64,000 nucleotides of DNA from Desulfosporosinus nitroreducens (GCF_023897015.1 NZ_JAMHFY010000005.1:221777-285776); one strand, 5' to 3'; positions 8,642-18,101 are shown, counted from the stretch's first letter. The notes: a model not told the origin generated them from the sequence alone. Numbers and translations: made by a program.

Positions 8642-9190
8642 TTAAACCTTTACATCCACAGTTGATATCTCAATACTTGGATATTGAGTGACCTGAATAT
8701 CGACGCTCCCACGTCGATAATCCTGTTTGACTGTGCCATGGTTTAGGTTTAGATCTACTTTTCCTTCGGTGGTATTGAATTTAACCGGATTTGCTTGATA
8801 ATGAATGTCAGGCGAAGCGATATATGCGTAAGTAATATCGGGAACTTCGGAAACTGTGGAGTTGGCCGCTATGTCAGCGATCGCATTTGACTTGCTCTGA
8901 ATCCGAGCTAACTGGTTCCCTTCCTGGACAATCCGGCCGATAGTATTCATCACAGTTTGCTTACCTTTAGCAGCAATATCCCGAGCAAAATCGGTATTGT
9001 TCTTAATGCCAATTGAGTAACGACAGGGATACTGATCGATCGTCAGTTTTCCTTGCGGTTGACTGATCTCCACTGTTGCCGCAGTGGTCTCCAGCTGCAC
9101 CTTTGGTAAAGTAGTTCGTAGATTCATCTGGGCATTATTGATGTTATAATTCAGACGAATGGGCTGAGTGGAAATATTGATTCGGAGCAT
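8642..9190 (-). CDS. DUF6470 (YviE-like) flagellar-locus protein
   Basis: 182 residues rich in short beta-strand-like segments, starting MLRINISTQPIRLNYNI. Its place between flgL and fliW is that of B. subtilis yviE (DUF6470), and the Gln/Ile-rich opening followed by a DFARDIAAKGKQ segment fits that family. No catalytic motif or signal peptide is visible. Its function is unknown; position implies a link to late flagellar assembly. The 157 bp between it and fliW hold no gene. Confidence 0.75.
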   Translation of the reverse strand: MLRINISTQPIRLNYNINNAQMNLRTTLPKVQLETTAATVEISQPQGKLTIDQYPCRYSIGIKNNTDFARDIAAKGKQTVMNTIGRIVQEGNQLARIQSKSNAIADIAANSTVSEVPDITYAYIASPDIHYQANPVKFNTTEGKVDLNLNHGTVKQDYRRGSVDIQVTQYPSIEISTVDVKV

Positions 9191-9221
9191 GGAAGCGACT
9201 CCTTCCGCTACATACTATTAT

Positions 9222-10127
9222 TTATAGGAAATCCGCCAAAGACATCGGCATTATTCTAGCACCGATTTGAAGCGCTGTTTTGTATACATTTTCAGCGTTT
9301 TTATAATCAACAATAGCTTTAGCTACATCCACAGAATCATTAGTTGCCTGATCCCCTTCGATGATAGTATTGCTGCTATCCAGCATATTTTTAGCCATCT
9401 CGTAAATTGACATTCGAGCTCCTAATGACGAATGAGACAGCAACATTTGGTCACGATCATCCTCTATCAGTGCTAAACCAGTGTCAGAAAGCCATTCCTG
9501 ATCTGCCACAGTTCCAGCCCTTAGGTGATTTTTAACATCAATTAGGTCATTTAGGATTTTTAGACCTGGTCCAAAAACATCCGTGCCAGTAAGATTTATG
9601 CTATCCTGTCTGGGAGTAGCCTCCCCCGGGTGAGTTGGCATGGAAATCTTTTCATTATCTCCATTATAGGTGATAGTATCGCCATTACGAGTAAATGGAG
9701 CAGTTTTATCACTCTGTCCGCCAAAAATGTAGCGCCCCCCTATTTGGGAGTTACCAATACTAATCATCTGGTTGATGAGATTATCGACAGTTTCTCCAAT
9801 TGTCTGGATGGCAGAAGTGGGATTAGTACCATTGCTGGCCTGGATTACCTGCTCCTTGATATTAATCATAATCTTACTCAAGTCCTGCATATTATCGTCT
9901 GCGGTTTCCATCCAACTTATAGCATCTTTGGCATTCTGAGTATACTGATTATTCAACTCCATACTTGTACTAAAACGCAAGCTCCGCCCCACTTTTATTG
10001 GATCATCCGAGGGGGCATGAAGAGCCTTGCCATCCGCTAATTGCATTTGAATCTTGCTTGATTTTTCTAGGGATTTATTAAGGCTGCTCAAAAAGTTGTA
10101 ACTCATCATACTATTAGTGATTCTCAT
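9222..10127 (-). CDS. flgL: Hook-filament junction protein FlgL
   Basis: 301 residues. The flagellin-like N-terminus (MRITNSMMSYNFLSSLNKSL) and C-terminal helix (VAKAIVDYKNAENVYKTALQ) frame a small middle domain. FlgL (HAP3) joins the hook-associated FlgK ring to the filament. It starts 13 bases after flgK. Length is normal for Firmicutes. Confidence 0.93.
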   Translation of the reverse strand: MRITNSMMSYNFLSSLNKSLEKSSKIQMQLADGKALHAPSDDPIKVGRSLRFSTSMELNNQYTQNAKDAISWMETADDNMQDLSKIMINIKEQVIQASNGTNPTSAIQTIGETVDNLINQMISIGNSQIGGRYIFGGQSDKTAPFTRNGDTITYNGDNEKISMPTHPGEATPRQDSINLTGTDVFGPGLKILNDLIDVKNHLRAGTVADQEWLSDTGLALIEDDRDQMLLSHSSLGARMSIYEMAKNMLDSSNTIIEGDQATNDSVDVAKAIVDYKNAENVYKTALQIGARIMPMSLADFL

Positions 10128-10140
10128 ATTAGATCTCCTC

Positions 10141-11922
10141 CTATCGGCCTACAATGCCAGTACTGTTGATTAATTTGTCCAGCATTTCATCCATGGCCGT
10201 TAATACTCTAGCGGATGCATTATAGCCTTTTTGAAATCTAATCATATCAGTCATCTCTTCATCCATATTTACCCCCGAGGTAGATGCTCTGAGATTTGTA
10301 AGCTGGTCAACTACAGTTTTCTGATTGGTATTCAGTCGCTGGGCGTCTTGAGATTGTACCCCTAAAGTACCAATCATCGCTTGATAAAACGAATCTAAAG
10401 AAACGTTACCAAGCGTAGATGAAGGTTTAGTTTTTAAGCAATTTCCAAGCAAAATGGCATTATCACCACTTGCATTGTTGTTACCAGTTGACAAGGTAAA
10501 ATCATAAGTATCCGTAGCAGTAGGAGCTGGAGTGGGAGTAGTATCGACTGCAATATTAATACTCATACCCAGGACAGTAAAGGAACCCGAAGGAGCAGCA
10601 GTATAGGTAGTACCATCATCAATAGAATATTCGACATTACCTGACGAATCGACCCGGACCTTTACATCCTGCGGTGTAGCCCCGCCAGTATAAGTACCAG
10701 TAGCGGAAACCGTTGCTTTACCGGTATTTCCTTCATCAGCTGTAACCGCACTCACCAGCGAAAATGTGGTTTTAGCCGCTATTATTGCCAGTCCGCTGGT
10801 CGAATCAGTTATATCCGTGTTTACCTGTAAGGCATTAATCCAACCGCCCGTTGGTGTTACCAGTGTATAATCTGTATTCCCGGCAGCATTCCCATCACCA
10901 AAAAAGTTACGCCCATTAGTATTGTCAGTACCATAACCACTCCGATGCACAGCGTTAAAATCTTGCAATAAAAATTGGCTAACCTTTTCAAGGTTGTTCA
11001 TATACCCTTTAATACCCTTTGTAGACGAATCTCGGGAATCAAGTAACGCCTTTAATTCACCTTTACCATCAGCAAAATTCACCACGTTCCCAGTATTGAC
11101 AAACACAACGTTTGTTACGTCATAACTAAGATTGTCAGGGGGTGTATTTTTAGCAGTAGTCTCAGTACTCAACTTGTTACAGTAGCCTTTGGCATCTACA
11201 AGGGTCAAGCCACTGGTCTGAATCGTATACCTTCCCGTACTGTCTTCCTTAACTGAAACGTCCACCAGCTTTGACAATTCATCGACAAGCAAATCCCTGC
11301 TGTCACGCAAATCATTAGCATTGTTAGTACCACTGAATTCAGTGAAGTAGATCTGCTCGTTAAGTTTATTGATACTTTCAGAAATCTGATTGATCTTGTT
11401 AACAGTGGCAACAACTTCAGTGTTAACATTCGCCGCCGTGTCTCTCAGCTGCTCGGCAGCATGCTGTACTGCGTTAACAAGCGCTACACCCTGTTGCGCG
11501 ACCGCAGTACGCGCGCTGGAATCAGAAGCATCAGTCGAGAGTGTTTGCCAAGACGTCCAGAACCGGTTAAGCACAGTTTGAATACCAGTTTCAGAAGGCT
11601 CAGTAAATACCCCTTCCATTTTAGTCAAGGCAGCACTGCTTGTTTGACTGTAACTAAGGGAGGATGATTCCTTCCACAATTGTTCATCTGTAAACCTGTC
11701 CCTCGCCCTGGTAATGGAGGCTACAGTAACTCCGCTTCCTGAATAGTTTTTATTTCGTCCATAAACCTCCCCCGATGGAGACGCCGTTACTAAGTTGACC
11801 CTTTGCCGGGAGTAACCGTCCGTACCTGCATTTGCAATATTATGCCCTACCGTCTCAAGCGAAGCCTGATTAGCATATAAACTTCGGGACAATATATTTA
11901 AACCGCCAAACGTGGAACCCAT
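10141..11922 (-). CDS. flgK: Hook-associated protein FlgK
   Basis: 593 residues. N-terminal flagellar rod/hook signature SLETVGHNIANAGTDGYSRQ (about 19-38) and C-terminal FQKGYNASARVLTAMDEMLD. The segment around 380-500 is Thr/Gly/Ala-rich and likely forms a variable outer domain. FlgK (HAP1) caps the hook before filament growth. It starts three bases after flgN, its export chaperone gene, in one operon. Confidence 0.95.
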   Translation of the reverse strand: MGSTFGGLNILSRSLYANQASLETVGHNIANAGTDGYSRQRVNLVTASPSGEVYGRNKNYSGSGVTVASITRARDRFTDEQLWKESSSLSYSQTSSAALTKMEGVFTEPSETGIQTVLNRFWTSWQTLSTDASDSSARTAVAQQGVALVNAVQHAAEQLRDTAANVNTEVVATVNKINQISESINKLNEQIYFTEFSGTNNANDLRDSRDLLVDELSKLVDVSVKEDSTGRYTIQTSGLTLVDAKGYCNKLSTETTAKNTPPDNLSYDVTNVVFVNTGNVVNFADGKGELKALLDSRDSSTKGIKGYMNNLEKVSQFLLQDFNAVHRSGYGTDNTNGRNFFGDGNAAGNTDYTLVTPTGGWINALQVNTDITDSTSGLAIIAAKTTFSLVSAVTADEGNTGKATVSATGTYTGGATPQDVKVRVDSSGNVEYSIDDGTTYTAAPSGSFTVLGMSINIAVDTTPTPAPTATDTYDFTLSTGNNNASGDNAILLGNCLKTKPSSTLGNVSLDSFYQAMIGTLGVQSQDAQRLNTNQKTVVDQLTNLRASTSGVNMDEEMTDMIRFQKGYNASARVLTAMDEMLDKLINSTGIVGR

Positions 11923-11925
11923 GTC

Positions 11926-12408
11926 TTAAATCCTCCAATCCATAAGATGCAGTTTTTTGTTTTCTTCTTTTTCCTTCTGACCGGGATACGTATAGGTATT
12001 ACTCGCTTGGTGCGTCAATAGCCCTACTGTATAATCGACAATTTTCATGGCCTGTTGGAGAAGCTGAGAGTTGGTCTCATGGACTTCTTTCAATCGTATG
12101 ACAACTTGGTCCAGACCAAGACGCACTTCTTCTAAAGCGGGGAAATGTTCCGCTAATTCAGCCAAAGTTAGGTCTTCGGGAGGTTTCCCCAGTTCACATC
12201 CGATTTGTTCTGCCCACATGAGACGCTCTTTTTCCATGCGATTAACTTGGATTATGAACATTTCTTCCTGAGCTGTTATTAATTCAATCTCTTGAATTTC
12301 ATTTTTAATCAGAGCTTTTTGTTTCTTCTCTTCCAGGGTAAGAAGTTTATTATATAATTCAGCTTGTTCGCTTAGGTTGACTTTTAAGTTTTGAAGTGCT
12401 TCAGACAC
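11926..12408 (-). CDS. flgN: FlgN-family export chaperone
   Basis: 160 residues, almost entirely predicted helix, with a leucine/glutamate-rich coiled-coil start (LSEQAELYNKLLTLEEKKQK) typical of FlgN. FlgN proteins hold FlgK and FlgL for type III export. Placement between flgM and flgK matches B. subtilis yvyG. Sequence conservation in this family is low, so position is the main support. Confidence 0.85.
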   Translation of the reverse strand: MSEALQNLKVNLSEQAELYNKLLTLEEKKQKALIKNEIQEIELITAQEEMFIIQVNRMEKERLMWAEQIGCELGKPPEDLTLAELAEHFPALEEVRLGLDQVVIRLKEVHETNSQLLQQAMKIVDYTVGLLTHQASNTYTYPGQKEKEENKKLHLMDWRI

Positions 12409-12485
12409 GGAAATCTCCCCCTCTAAAAGTAAGCTGGTCTAGTAGAATGAAAGAAGCAAGGTCGGAAGCAACTTGCATTCCCAAA

Positions 12486-12764
12486 CTATTCTTTCGGATA
12501 TATCTCTAATAACTTATCGGCTATTCTTTGTCCATCTATTTTAAATTCTCCTCGTTCGATCTGTTCAGTAAGCGCTCTTACACGTTCCTCGCGGATAGAG
12601 GGAATTTCTTTGGCTTTCTGAAGTAAGGCCTGATACACTTGCGCTTTATCAGATACCGCTATTTTATCCGCCTCAGAAACTGCCGTTTTATTTTCAGCTT
12701 GTTTCAAACGACTAACCCCTTGAATACTGCCAACTGGAGACATTGATGTCCCGTTTATTTTCAT
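12486..12764 (-). CDS. flgM: Anti-sigma factor FlgM
   Basis: 92 residues from MKINGTSMSPVGSI; this ATG follows GGAGTG at good spacing, whereas the in-frame ATG at 12785 has none. FlgM family features are the N-terminal MKI and the C-terminal helices with EIPSIREERVRALTEQIERG and IADKLLEIYP. FlgM holds the flagellar sigma factor inactive until exported. It is the first gene of the flgM-flgN-flgK-flgL run. Confidence 0.93.
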   Translation of the reverse strand: MKINGTSMSPVGSIQGVSRLKQAENKTAVSEADKIAVSDKAQVYQALLQKAKEIPSIREERVRALTEQIERGEFKIDGQRIADKLLEIYPKE

Positions 12765-12798
12765 ATCATTCACTCCAAAATACATAGTCTTATTTTCT

Positions 12799-12825
12799 AT
12801 ATCGTAGATAACCTGTTAAAACTAA
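12799..12825 (-). promoter_or_regulatory. Sigma-D-like promoter of the flgM operon
   Basis: On the minus strand the -10-like TACGATAT (12806-12799) shares seven of eight bases with the flagellin -10. The -35 position 15 bases upstream reads TTAG, which is poor. Support comes mainly from the repeated -10. Confidence 0.35.
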
Positions 12826-13177
12826 AGAGAAATTTTTTAAACTCTATGGTATATTTTCACAGGAAAGCAAGAATTATAGCTGGTGCACTGCTTTTCTTGT
12901 ATAATAACTATTATGTAAAACCTGAATGCCACAGGCGGAAAACCCAAGCAACACTTAGCCCCGACCATGACTTGAAAGGATGTTCGGGATTAGAAAATAA
13001 AAGGAGCTAAAGTTCATCACTGATTTTGACGATAAAATAAAGTAGACGGAAAAAATTTTATACACTATTATACATATCCGTTTCTTCAACACTTATATAA
13101 AAAAGCAAGGGAGGTACGTCACAATCCCTTATTAATCCATTTATACTCAAGAGCATAAGGGATGCGGCAAAAGCAAC
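12826..13177 (+). promoter_or_regulatory. Upstream region and structured leader of motAB
   Basis: No gene here. A TATAAT at about 12901 is followed by roughly 265 nt before motA. The proximal part folds well on paper: CCTG..CAGG, then a hairpin with CCCGA / TCGGG closing a CAT..ATG inner stem (about 12959-12990), and ACTTAGC able to pair with GCTAAAGT around it. I could not match it to a named riboswitch. Confidence 0.35.
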
Positions 13178-13993
13178 ATGGATTTATCGACTATCATTGG
13201 TATTATCGTTGGATTCGGTTTCCTTATCACTGGTTATATTTTAGAAGGGGGAACCGTCAGTTCCCTGGGGGGATTATCTGCTGCACTGATCGTTTTTGGC
13301 GGAACTGCTGGAGCGGTTTTGATCAGTTTTCCACTCTCCGACCTCAAGAACCTTCCTAAATGGTTTAAGCTTGCGTTTACCTCCCAGTCCTTCGGCACCG
13401 CCGAAGCTTATGAGACCCTCATAAGATTTGCAGAAAAGGCACGGCGCGAAGGGCTGCTCAGCCTGGAACAAGAGCTTGAATCAGTGACAGATCGCTTTAC
13501 TTACCAAGGAATGCAACTCGTCATTGACGGTACGGATCCTGAAATCACTAAGGAGATCCTGGAGTCCAATATCGCTGTCCTTGAGAAACGCCATAAGGTT
13601 GGGATTGCCGTTTTCGAGGCGGCTGGCGGGTATAGTCCGACCATGGGAATTGTCGGGACAGTTATGGGCCTCGTCATGGTGTTAGGAAACCTTTCAGACC
13701 CTGAAGCACTTTCACATTCTATCGCCGCTGCTTTTATAGCCACCCTCTATGGAGTAGCATCAGCAAACCTCCTTTGGCTTCCCATCGCGACAAAACTTAA
13801 AATGAAGGACAAAGCAGAAGTGTCGGCTATGGAGATGGTACTAGACGGAATCCTCTCCATCCAAGCAGGCGAAAATCCCTCTATCCTTAAGGAAAAACTA
13901 AAAACACACGTAGGCTCTGTGCTTCTCTCCGAAGATAAAAATCGAGAAGGTGTTGCCGAACTTGGCAATGCATCTGTAAGTGAAAGCCGATGA
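13178..13993 (+). CDS. motA: Flagellar stator protein MotA
   Basis: 271 residues starting MDLSTIIGIIVGFGFLITGY, with four membrane segments (about 5-25, 30-50, 150-170, 180-205). Between segments 3 and 4 are the PTMGIVGTVMGLVMVLGNL loop and the conserved GVASANLLWLP. MotA5MotB2 complexes conduct ions to drive the flagellar motor. The ribosome-binding site is weak and distant, but the N-terminus fits the family. Its stop overlaps the motB start (ATGA). Confidence 0.95.
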   Translation: MDLSTIIGIIVGFGFLITGYILEGGTVSSLGGLSAALIVFGGTAGAVLISFPLSDLKNLPKWFKLAFTSQSFGTAEAYETLIRFAEKARREGLLSLEQELESVTDRFTYQGMQLVIDGTDPEITKEILESNIAVLEKRHKVGIAVFEAAGGYSPTMGIVGTVMGLVMVLGNLSDPEALSHSIAAAFIATLYGVASANLLWLPIATKLKMKDKAEVSAMEMVLDGILSIQAGENPSILKEKLKTHVGSVLLSEDKNREGVAELGNASVSESR

Positions 13994-14856
13994 GTAGGAA
14001 ACGCGAGCATGAAGCCGAAAAAGAGAATAGCGAACGTTGGCTACTGACCTATGCTGACCTAATTACGTTGCTAATGATTTTCTTTGTTGTACTTTATTCT
14101 ATGAGTAAAGTAGACGCCGATAAATTCCAAGCCGTTGCGGAATCCCTTAACAAGGCACTTTCTGGAGGAGTCCCTGCAAAAATGGAGATGGCTGCAAGCC
14201 CATCCGGACCATCTCTTATTCAAACCGGTACCCCCTCCGCTACTACCACTGTCCCTGGCAAGGATAAGGATCCCAGCAAAACGACTGACACTGATCAGGC
14301 GGCAGCTAATGTTGGTCAGGGGAATACCGACGCTGAAAACTTGAGCATTGAAGCAATTAAAGCCAAGCTTGATAAGTTTGCCCTTGATAACGGAATTCAG
14401 TCAAAGCTAATCTCTTCCATGGAAGAACGGGGTCTGGTGGTCAGTATCCAAGAAACGCTGCTTTTCGGAAGTGGTTCAGCCGATATAACCGACCGAGCTC
14501 GAGAAATCCTTAAAAGCATCTCTACCGTCCTCGGTTCGGCATCTAACCAAATAAGGGTTGAAGGGCATACTGACAATCTACCCATTCAAACCGCAAAGTT
14601 CCCCAGCAATTGGGAACTCTCCGTCATCCGCTCCACTAACGTCGTGCAAATTTTACAGTCAGCTGGGATTACCCCCAGCCGGCTCTCCGCAGCCGGTTAC
14701 GGAGAATATCGGCCTATTGCTTCAAATGACACTATCGCCGGACAAGGCAGAAACCGGCGGATTGACCTGATCATTCTGCGCTCCAAATATGATGTGACCG
14801 AGCCTACTAACCAAACTCCTGTTCCTGGCTCACTAGCCCCTGTCCTAACCCCTTAG
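13990..14856 (+). CDS. motB: Flagellar stator protein MotB
   Basis: 288 residues. A single membrane segment follows WLLTYADLITLLMIFFVVLY, whose aspartate is the ion-binding residue. A Thr/Pro/Ser-rich linker (about 60-115) leads to an OmpA-like peptidoglycan-binding domain with VEGHTDNLPI and SNWELSVIRS. The stop codon shares bases with the stop of the convergent peptidase gene. The plug/linker is longer than usual, but nothing essential is missing. Confidence 0.95.
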   Translation: MSRKREHEAEKENSERWLLTYADLITLLMIFFVVLYSMSKVDADKFQAVAESLNKALSGGVPAKMEMAASPSGPSLIQTGTPSATTTVPGKDKDPSKTTDTDQAAANVGQGNTDAENLSIEAIKAKLDKFALDNGIQSKLISSMEERGLVVSIQETLLFGSGSADITDRAREILKSISTVLGSASNQIRVEGHTDNLPIQTAKFPSNWELSVIRSTNVVQILQSAGITPSRLSAAGYGEYRPIASNDTIAGQGRNRRIDLIILRSKYDVTEPTNQTPVPGSLAPVLTP

Positions 14857-15887
14857 AAAGCAAGTGTGCGTACCGCTTGGTACATTATTTCTGTTGCCAA
14901 GTAAATCTGTTCAGATTTTACGAGTGCAATCGTGTCTTCAGGGGTATGATTTTTGTACAGCCATTCCTGCGCTAGGAGCGTCGCCGCTGGAATACCCTGT
15001 AAAGCAAAACTGACAGAGTCACTATTATGACCCGCTCTGGGGGTTAATTGGGCGCTGGCGCCACATTTAGCTGCAGCTTGTTGAATGGCATTTACGGCCG
15101 GATTTTTCCCGTCCCCCCAGAGTGCAAAGTTTCCAACCATTCCATTTCCTACGGAGTCAGCATTTAGAACCGCGTGTATCTGGTTAAGGGTAAACGAAGG
15201 AGATTGGACAAACGCTTGAGACCCTACAAATCCCATCTCTTCAGCACTCCAAAAAGCGATAACAATCGTGCGTTTTGGGACCTCTGCTTCTCGGATGATC
15301 CGCCTTATTACATCAAGTATACAGCCTACACCAGAGGCATTGTCATTGGCTCCAGGGTAGACTCGCTCTTCGAAAACCCCCAGGTGGTCGTAATGTGCTG
15401 AAAGAAGAATAATTTCCTGTGTTTGTTCCCCCATTAACCCCCCTAATAGGTTGATACTTGGAAATCTAAGATTTCGATTTTCCCCAGATTTAAAAGTTAG
15501 CCGACCATTAACCCTAGTTTCCACCACTGGGGGAATCGTAAACGCTTGAATAAAGCCCGTATTTGGGTCCCCCATCGGGCGTAAGCCCAGCATACTCAAT
15601 TGAGAGGCTAAATACTCAGCAGCTTTCGCCTCTCCCACAGATCCCGCTTTACGCCCTTGCATCTCAGGGGCGGTTAAAGCGTAGATATCATCCATGGCCG
15701 TGCGATTTAGGATTTCATAATTGATCTTATTATTTGATTTAATCTCAGGGGGCAACAAGAGTTCAATTGGCGGACGCCCCAACCTTGTCTTTATAGCCTC
15801 TCCAAAACGAGTCGGCAAAAAACTCCATGGTAACATAATTGCTCCAAGACCAAGTATTGTTTTTAAAAAAGCTCTGCGCGTCTGCAT
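14853..15887 (-). CDS. Tat-exported M28-family zinc aminopeptidase
   Basis: 344 residues. The N-terminus MQTRRAFLKTILGLG has a twin-arginine motif (TRRAFLK) and a hydrophobic stretch, so export by Tat is likely. The zinc ligands of M28 peptidases are all visible: H165 in SAHYDHLG, D182 in GANDNASG, E216/E217 in SAEEMGFVGS, D244 in LNADS and H287 in AGHNSDS. It probably trims peptides outside the membrane. It is convergent with motB, the two stop codons overlapping, and divergent from yaaR. Substrate unknown. Confidence 0.88.
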   Translation of the reverse strand: MQTRRAFLKTILGLGAIMLPWSFLPTRFGEAIKTRLGRPPIELLLPPEIKSNNKINYEILNRTAMDDIYALTAPEMQGRKAGSVGEAKAAEYLASQLSMLGLRPMGDPNTGFIQAFTIPPVVETRVNGRLTFKSGENRNLRFPSINLLGGLMGEQTQEIILLSAHYDHLGVFEERVYPGANDNASGVGCILDVIRRIIREAEVPKRTIVIAFWSAEEMGFVGSQAFVQSPSFTLNQIHAVLNADSVGNGMVGNFALWGDGKNPAVNAIQQAAAKCGASAQLTPRAGHNSDSVSFALQGIPAATLLAQEWLYKNHTPEDTIALVKSEQIYLATEIMYQAVRTLAF

Positions 15888-15910
15888 GATTAATCCTTTC
15901 TAAGAGGAGA

Positions 15911-16354
15911 ATGACTATGTCTATACGTATCAATTCACCACATCAAACCCTGACTCCTAATCTCGATTCTCAGAGTTCCTTGGAGCGTAACAGCGATTTT
16001 AGCGGTATCTTAACCCAGACTCAAAAAATCCAGAGCGTGGAACTCCAAACCTTTCTCGAGCGCCTGGGGGTTCAAGGAAAAAAATTAGCTCAATCCCTCT
16101 CAATCGGTGACCTTAAAGACTTTCGTGATATGGTTAAATCCTTCCTGCGATCAACCTTTGGGCAAAGCCGCAAAATGCAGGAAGATACATCTTGGGATTA
16201 TCAAGGTCGGCCTAAGGTCATGGCCCGTATCGGAAAAATCGATGAAGCGTTGGATGAGCTCGGAAAACAGCTTCTGGATGAGCAAGCCAAACCTCTCGAA
16301 ATTTTAACCAAGATTGACGAGATTCGCGGATTGATCGTCGATCTTTTTGCCTAA
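15911..16354 (+). CDS. YaaR-family (DUF327) protein
   Basis: 147 residues; the second in-frame ATG (15917) is better spaced from GAGGAG and may be the real start. The mostly helical sequence with FLERLGVQGKKLAQSLSIGD, MVKSFLRSTFG and IDEIRGLIVDLFA resembles YaaR/DUF327 of Bacillus. Function is unknown. It lies between the flagellar stator genes and cheR, but no direct link to motility is visible. Confidence 0.7.
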   Translation: MTMSIRINSPHQTLTPNLDSQSSLERNSDFSGILTQTQKIQSVELQTFLERLGVQGKKLAQSLSIGDLKDFRDMVKSFLRSTFGQSRKMQEDTSWDYQGRPKVMARIGKIDEALDELGKQLLDEQAKPLEILTKIDEIRGLIVDLFA

Positions 16355-16451
16355 GGGGTTGTTACTCTTTACTATTCGCTCAAAAACCCTAAATCTCTTC
16401 TTTTCAATATAAGAAAGCCTTAATATACTAGTTAGGAAAGAGGTGTAACCC

Positions 16452-17237
16452 TTGTCCACATCAATATCCAATACTTACGAAGACTTTGTTAAAGGGTTCC
16501 ACCCCAAGAGTGGCTTAGATCTTAAGTTTTATAAGCAAAACCAAATGCAGCGGAGAATTCTTAGCTTTATGAATTCCCACGGACATCCGACCTATCCGGA
16601 GTTTTTGAAAGCACTCAATGTCGACCCGGTATTATATGACGCCTTCTTTAAACATTTAACCATTAACGTCTCTCAATTCTTCCGAGATGCGACTCAATGG
16701 AAAACACTTCGAGAAACGATATTCCCTTTACTCCTTCAAAATAAAACGCCTTTGAAACTTTGGAGCGCGGGATGTTCCAGCGGCCAGGAGCCTTACTCAC
16801 TAGCCATGACAATGATGGAATATTTCGCGATGGCCAAGTTTAGCATACTGGGTACAGATATTGATGTCAATGTACTGCGTCAAGCCAAAGAGGGCCTTTA
16901 TAAACAAAATGATTTTGCGAGCACTCCGCCAGAATTCCTGCAAAAGTATTTTACCCCATCTGACAACGGGCATCAAATTAAAGATTCAGTCAAGCGGCAA
17001 GTCAGTTTTCAACCTCAAAACCTGTTAACCGATCGTTTCCAAACTGGCTTCGATTTTATAGCCTGTCGCAATGTCGTCATTTACTTTACTGAAGAAGCCA
17101 AAGAGATGCTTTATAAAAAATTCACAGATTCCCTGCGCCCTGGTGGAATTCTCTTCACAGGCAGCACCGAACATCTCTTCGGACTAAATCATCTTGGCCT
17201 TAAACCCGTATCTTCTTTCTTTTACCAAAAACAATAA
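16452..17237 (+). CDS. cheR: Chemotaxis protein methyltransferase CheR
   Basis: 261 residues from a TTG start placed after AAAGAGGTG. The N-terminal helical domain (1-75) precedes a SAM-binding Rossmann fold: LWSAGCSSGQEPYSLAM (motif I), FSILGTDIDVNVL, FIACRNVVIYFT and LRPGGILFTGSTE. CheR methylates glutamates on chemoreceptors. It has no TPR extension. The rest of a che operon is not in this window. Confidence 0.93.
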   Translation: MSTSISNTYEDFVKGFHPKSGLDLKFYKQNQMQRRILSFMNSHGHPTYPEFLKALNVDPVLYDAFFKHLTINVSQFFRDATQWKTLRETIFPLLLQNKTPLKLWSAGCSSGQEPYSLAMTMMEYFAMAKFSILGTDIDVNVLRQAKEGLYKQNDFASTPPEFLQKYFTPSDNGHQIKDSVKRQVSFQPQNLLTDRFQTGFDFIACRNVVIYFTEEAKEMLYKKFTDSLRPGGILFTGSTEHLFGLNHLGLKPVSSFFYQKQ

Positions 17238-17270
17238 CTTGAACAAGGAAAGGTTCTTGATCCATCAATT

Positions 17271-17309
17271 AGGGGCTCTGACTCATTTATTAAATGAATC
17301 AGAGCCCCT
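17271..17309. terminator. Bidirectional terminator between cheR and a small gene
   Basis: AGGGGCTCTGA pairs with TCAGAGCCCCT, extended by TCATTTA / TAAATGA inside. It sits between convergent cheR and the 17319 gene and could serve both strands. Confidence 0.75.
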
Positions 17310-17318
17310 TTAAGTACT

Positions 17319-17522
17319 TCACATAAAAGACGTAGGACATTCTCTCTCAAACTGTTGTACAAATTCTTTCAGTGGATAAGTAACCCCTTTACCATTAAAC
17401 TCCAATGATACCTGCTGGGCATTCGGGTTAAAACCGATGAACTTCATTCCGAGTAGTTTGGCCATTTTAGATAATTCAATCCGCGTACCTCGTCCGAAAT
17501 CCTGAAAATGCATCCAACACAC
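17319..17522 (-). CDS. Small hypothetical protein
   Basis: Open frame of 67 codons from GTG, or 64 from the ATG at 17513, which is better spaced behind AAAAAGGGG. The sequence (LSKMAKLLGMKFIGFNPNAQ, VSLEFNGKGVTYPLKEFVQQ) is soluble and not recognised. A good ribosome-binding site and a terminator immediately after the stop favour a real gene. Confidence 0.55.
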   Translation of the reverse strand: MCWMHFQDFGRGTRIELSKMAKLLGMKFIGFNPNAQQVSLEFNGKGVTYPLKEFVQQFERECPTSFM

Positions 17523-17714
17523 GCCCCTTTTTCTTGTCTTGTCATCGACTCCAAAAAAATAATGGGTATCTCATTTGGAACGCTTAGAATTTCTATCAAG
17601 TGGAAGGAAATATCGAAGTTATTCTATTAACTCTAGATTAACATATCCTATTCAGGATATCCATTCAACTCTCTAAATCTAATATATGATTTTTTAATAC
17701 TGTCTTAACAATCA

Positions 17715-18101
17715 TTAGGTTTGTCCCCATAATCCCAAGACACTCATTCCAGCCAGTATCAGCAAACATCCAAGAATTTTTGGCAACGTCAGAACTTCAT
17801 GAAGAAAAAAAGTTCCGTAGAGAATTGCAATCACATACCCCAAGGAAACAAGCGGGTATGCATAGCTTAGCTCCCAGCGTGAGATCACAACCAGCCAAAG
17901 AACAGAACTTACACCAAAACAAGCAAACCCAAGAAATATTGCAGGAGTTAATATAATTGATCCCAATTGTCTCCAAATTCCAGTAACCGATACTCTCCCA
18001 TACTCAACCATACCCAGACGAAACAAAAACTGCCCCGTAGCCCCTAATAAGATGGAAAACAAAGCAACAGCTAAGGGACGCACTTCAGAAATTAAAGACA
18101 T
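17715..18101 (-). CDS. Four-helix EamA/SMR-type drug/metabolite transporter
   Basis: 128 residues with four predicted membrane helices (about 10-28, 45-65, 68-90, 105-123) and the SMR/EamA-half features WELSYAYPLVSLGYVIA and HEVLTLPKILGCLLILAGM. Such half-size proteins work as dimers, exporting drugs or flipping lipid-linked sugars (ArnE/ArnF-like). It stands alone on the minus strand. Substrate unknown. Confidence 0.75.
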   Translation of the reverse strand: MSLISEVRPLAVALFSILLGATGQFLFRLGMVEYGRVSVTGIWRQLGSIILTPAIFLGFACFGVSSVLWLVVISRWELSYAYPLVSLGYVIAILYGTFFLHEVLTLPKILGCLLILAGMSVLGLWGQT

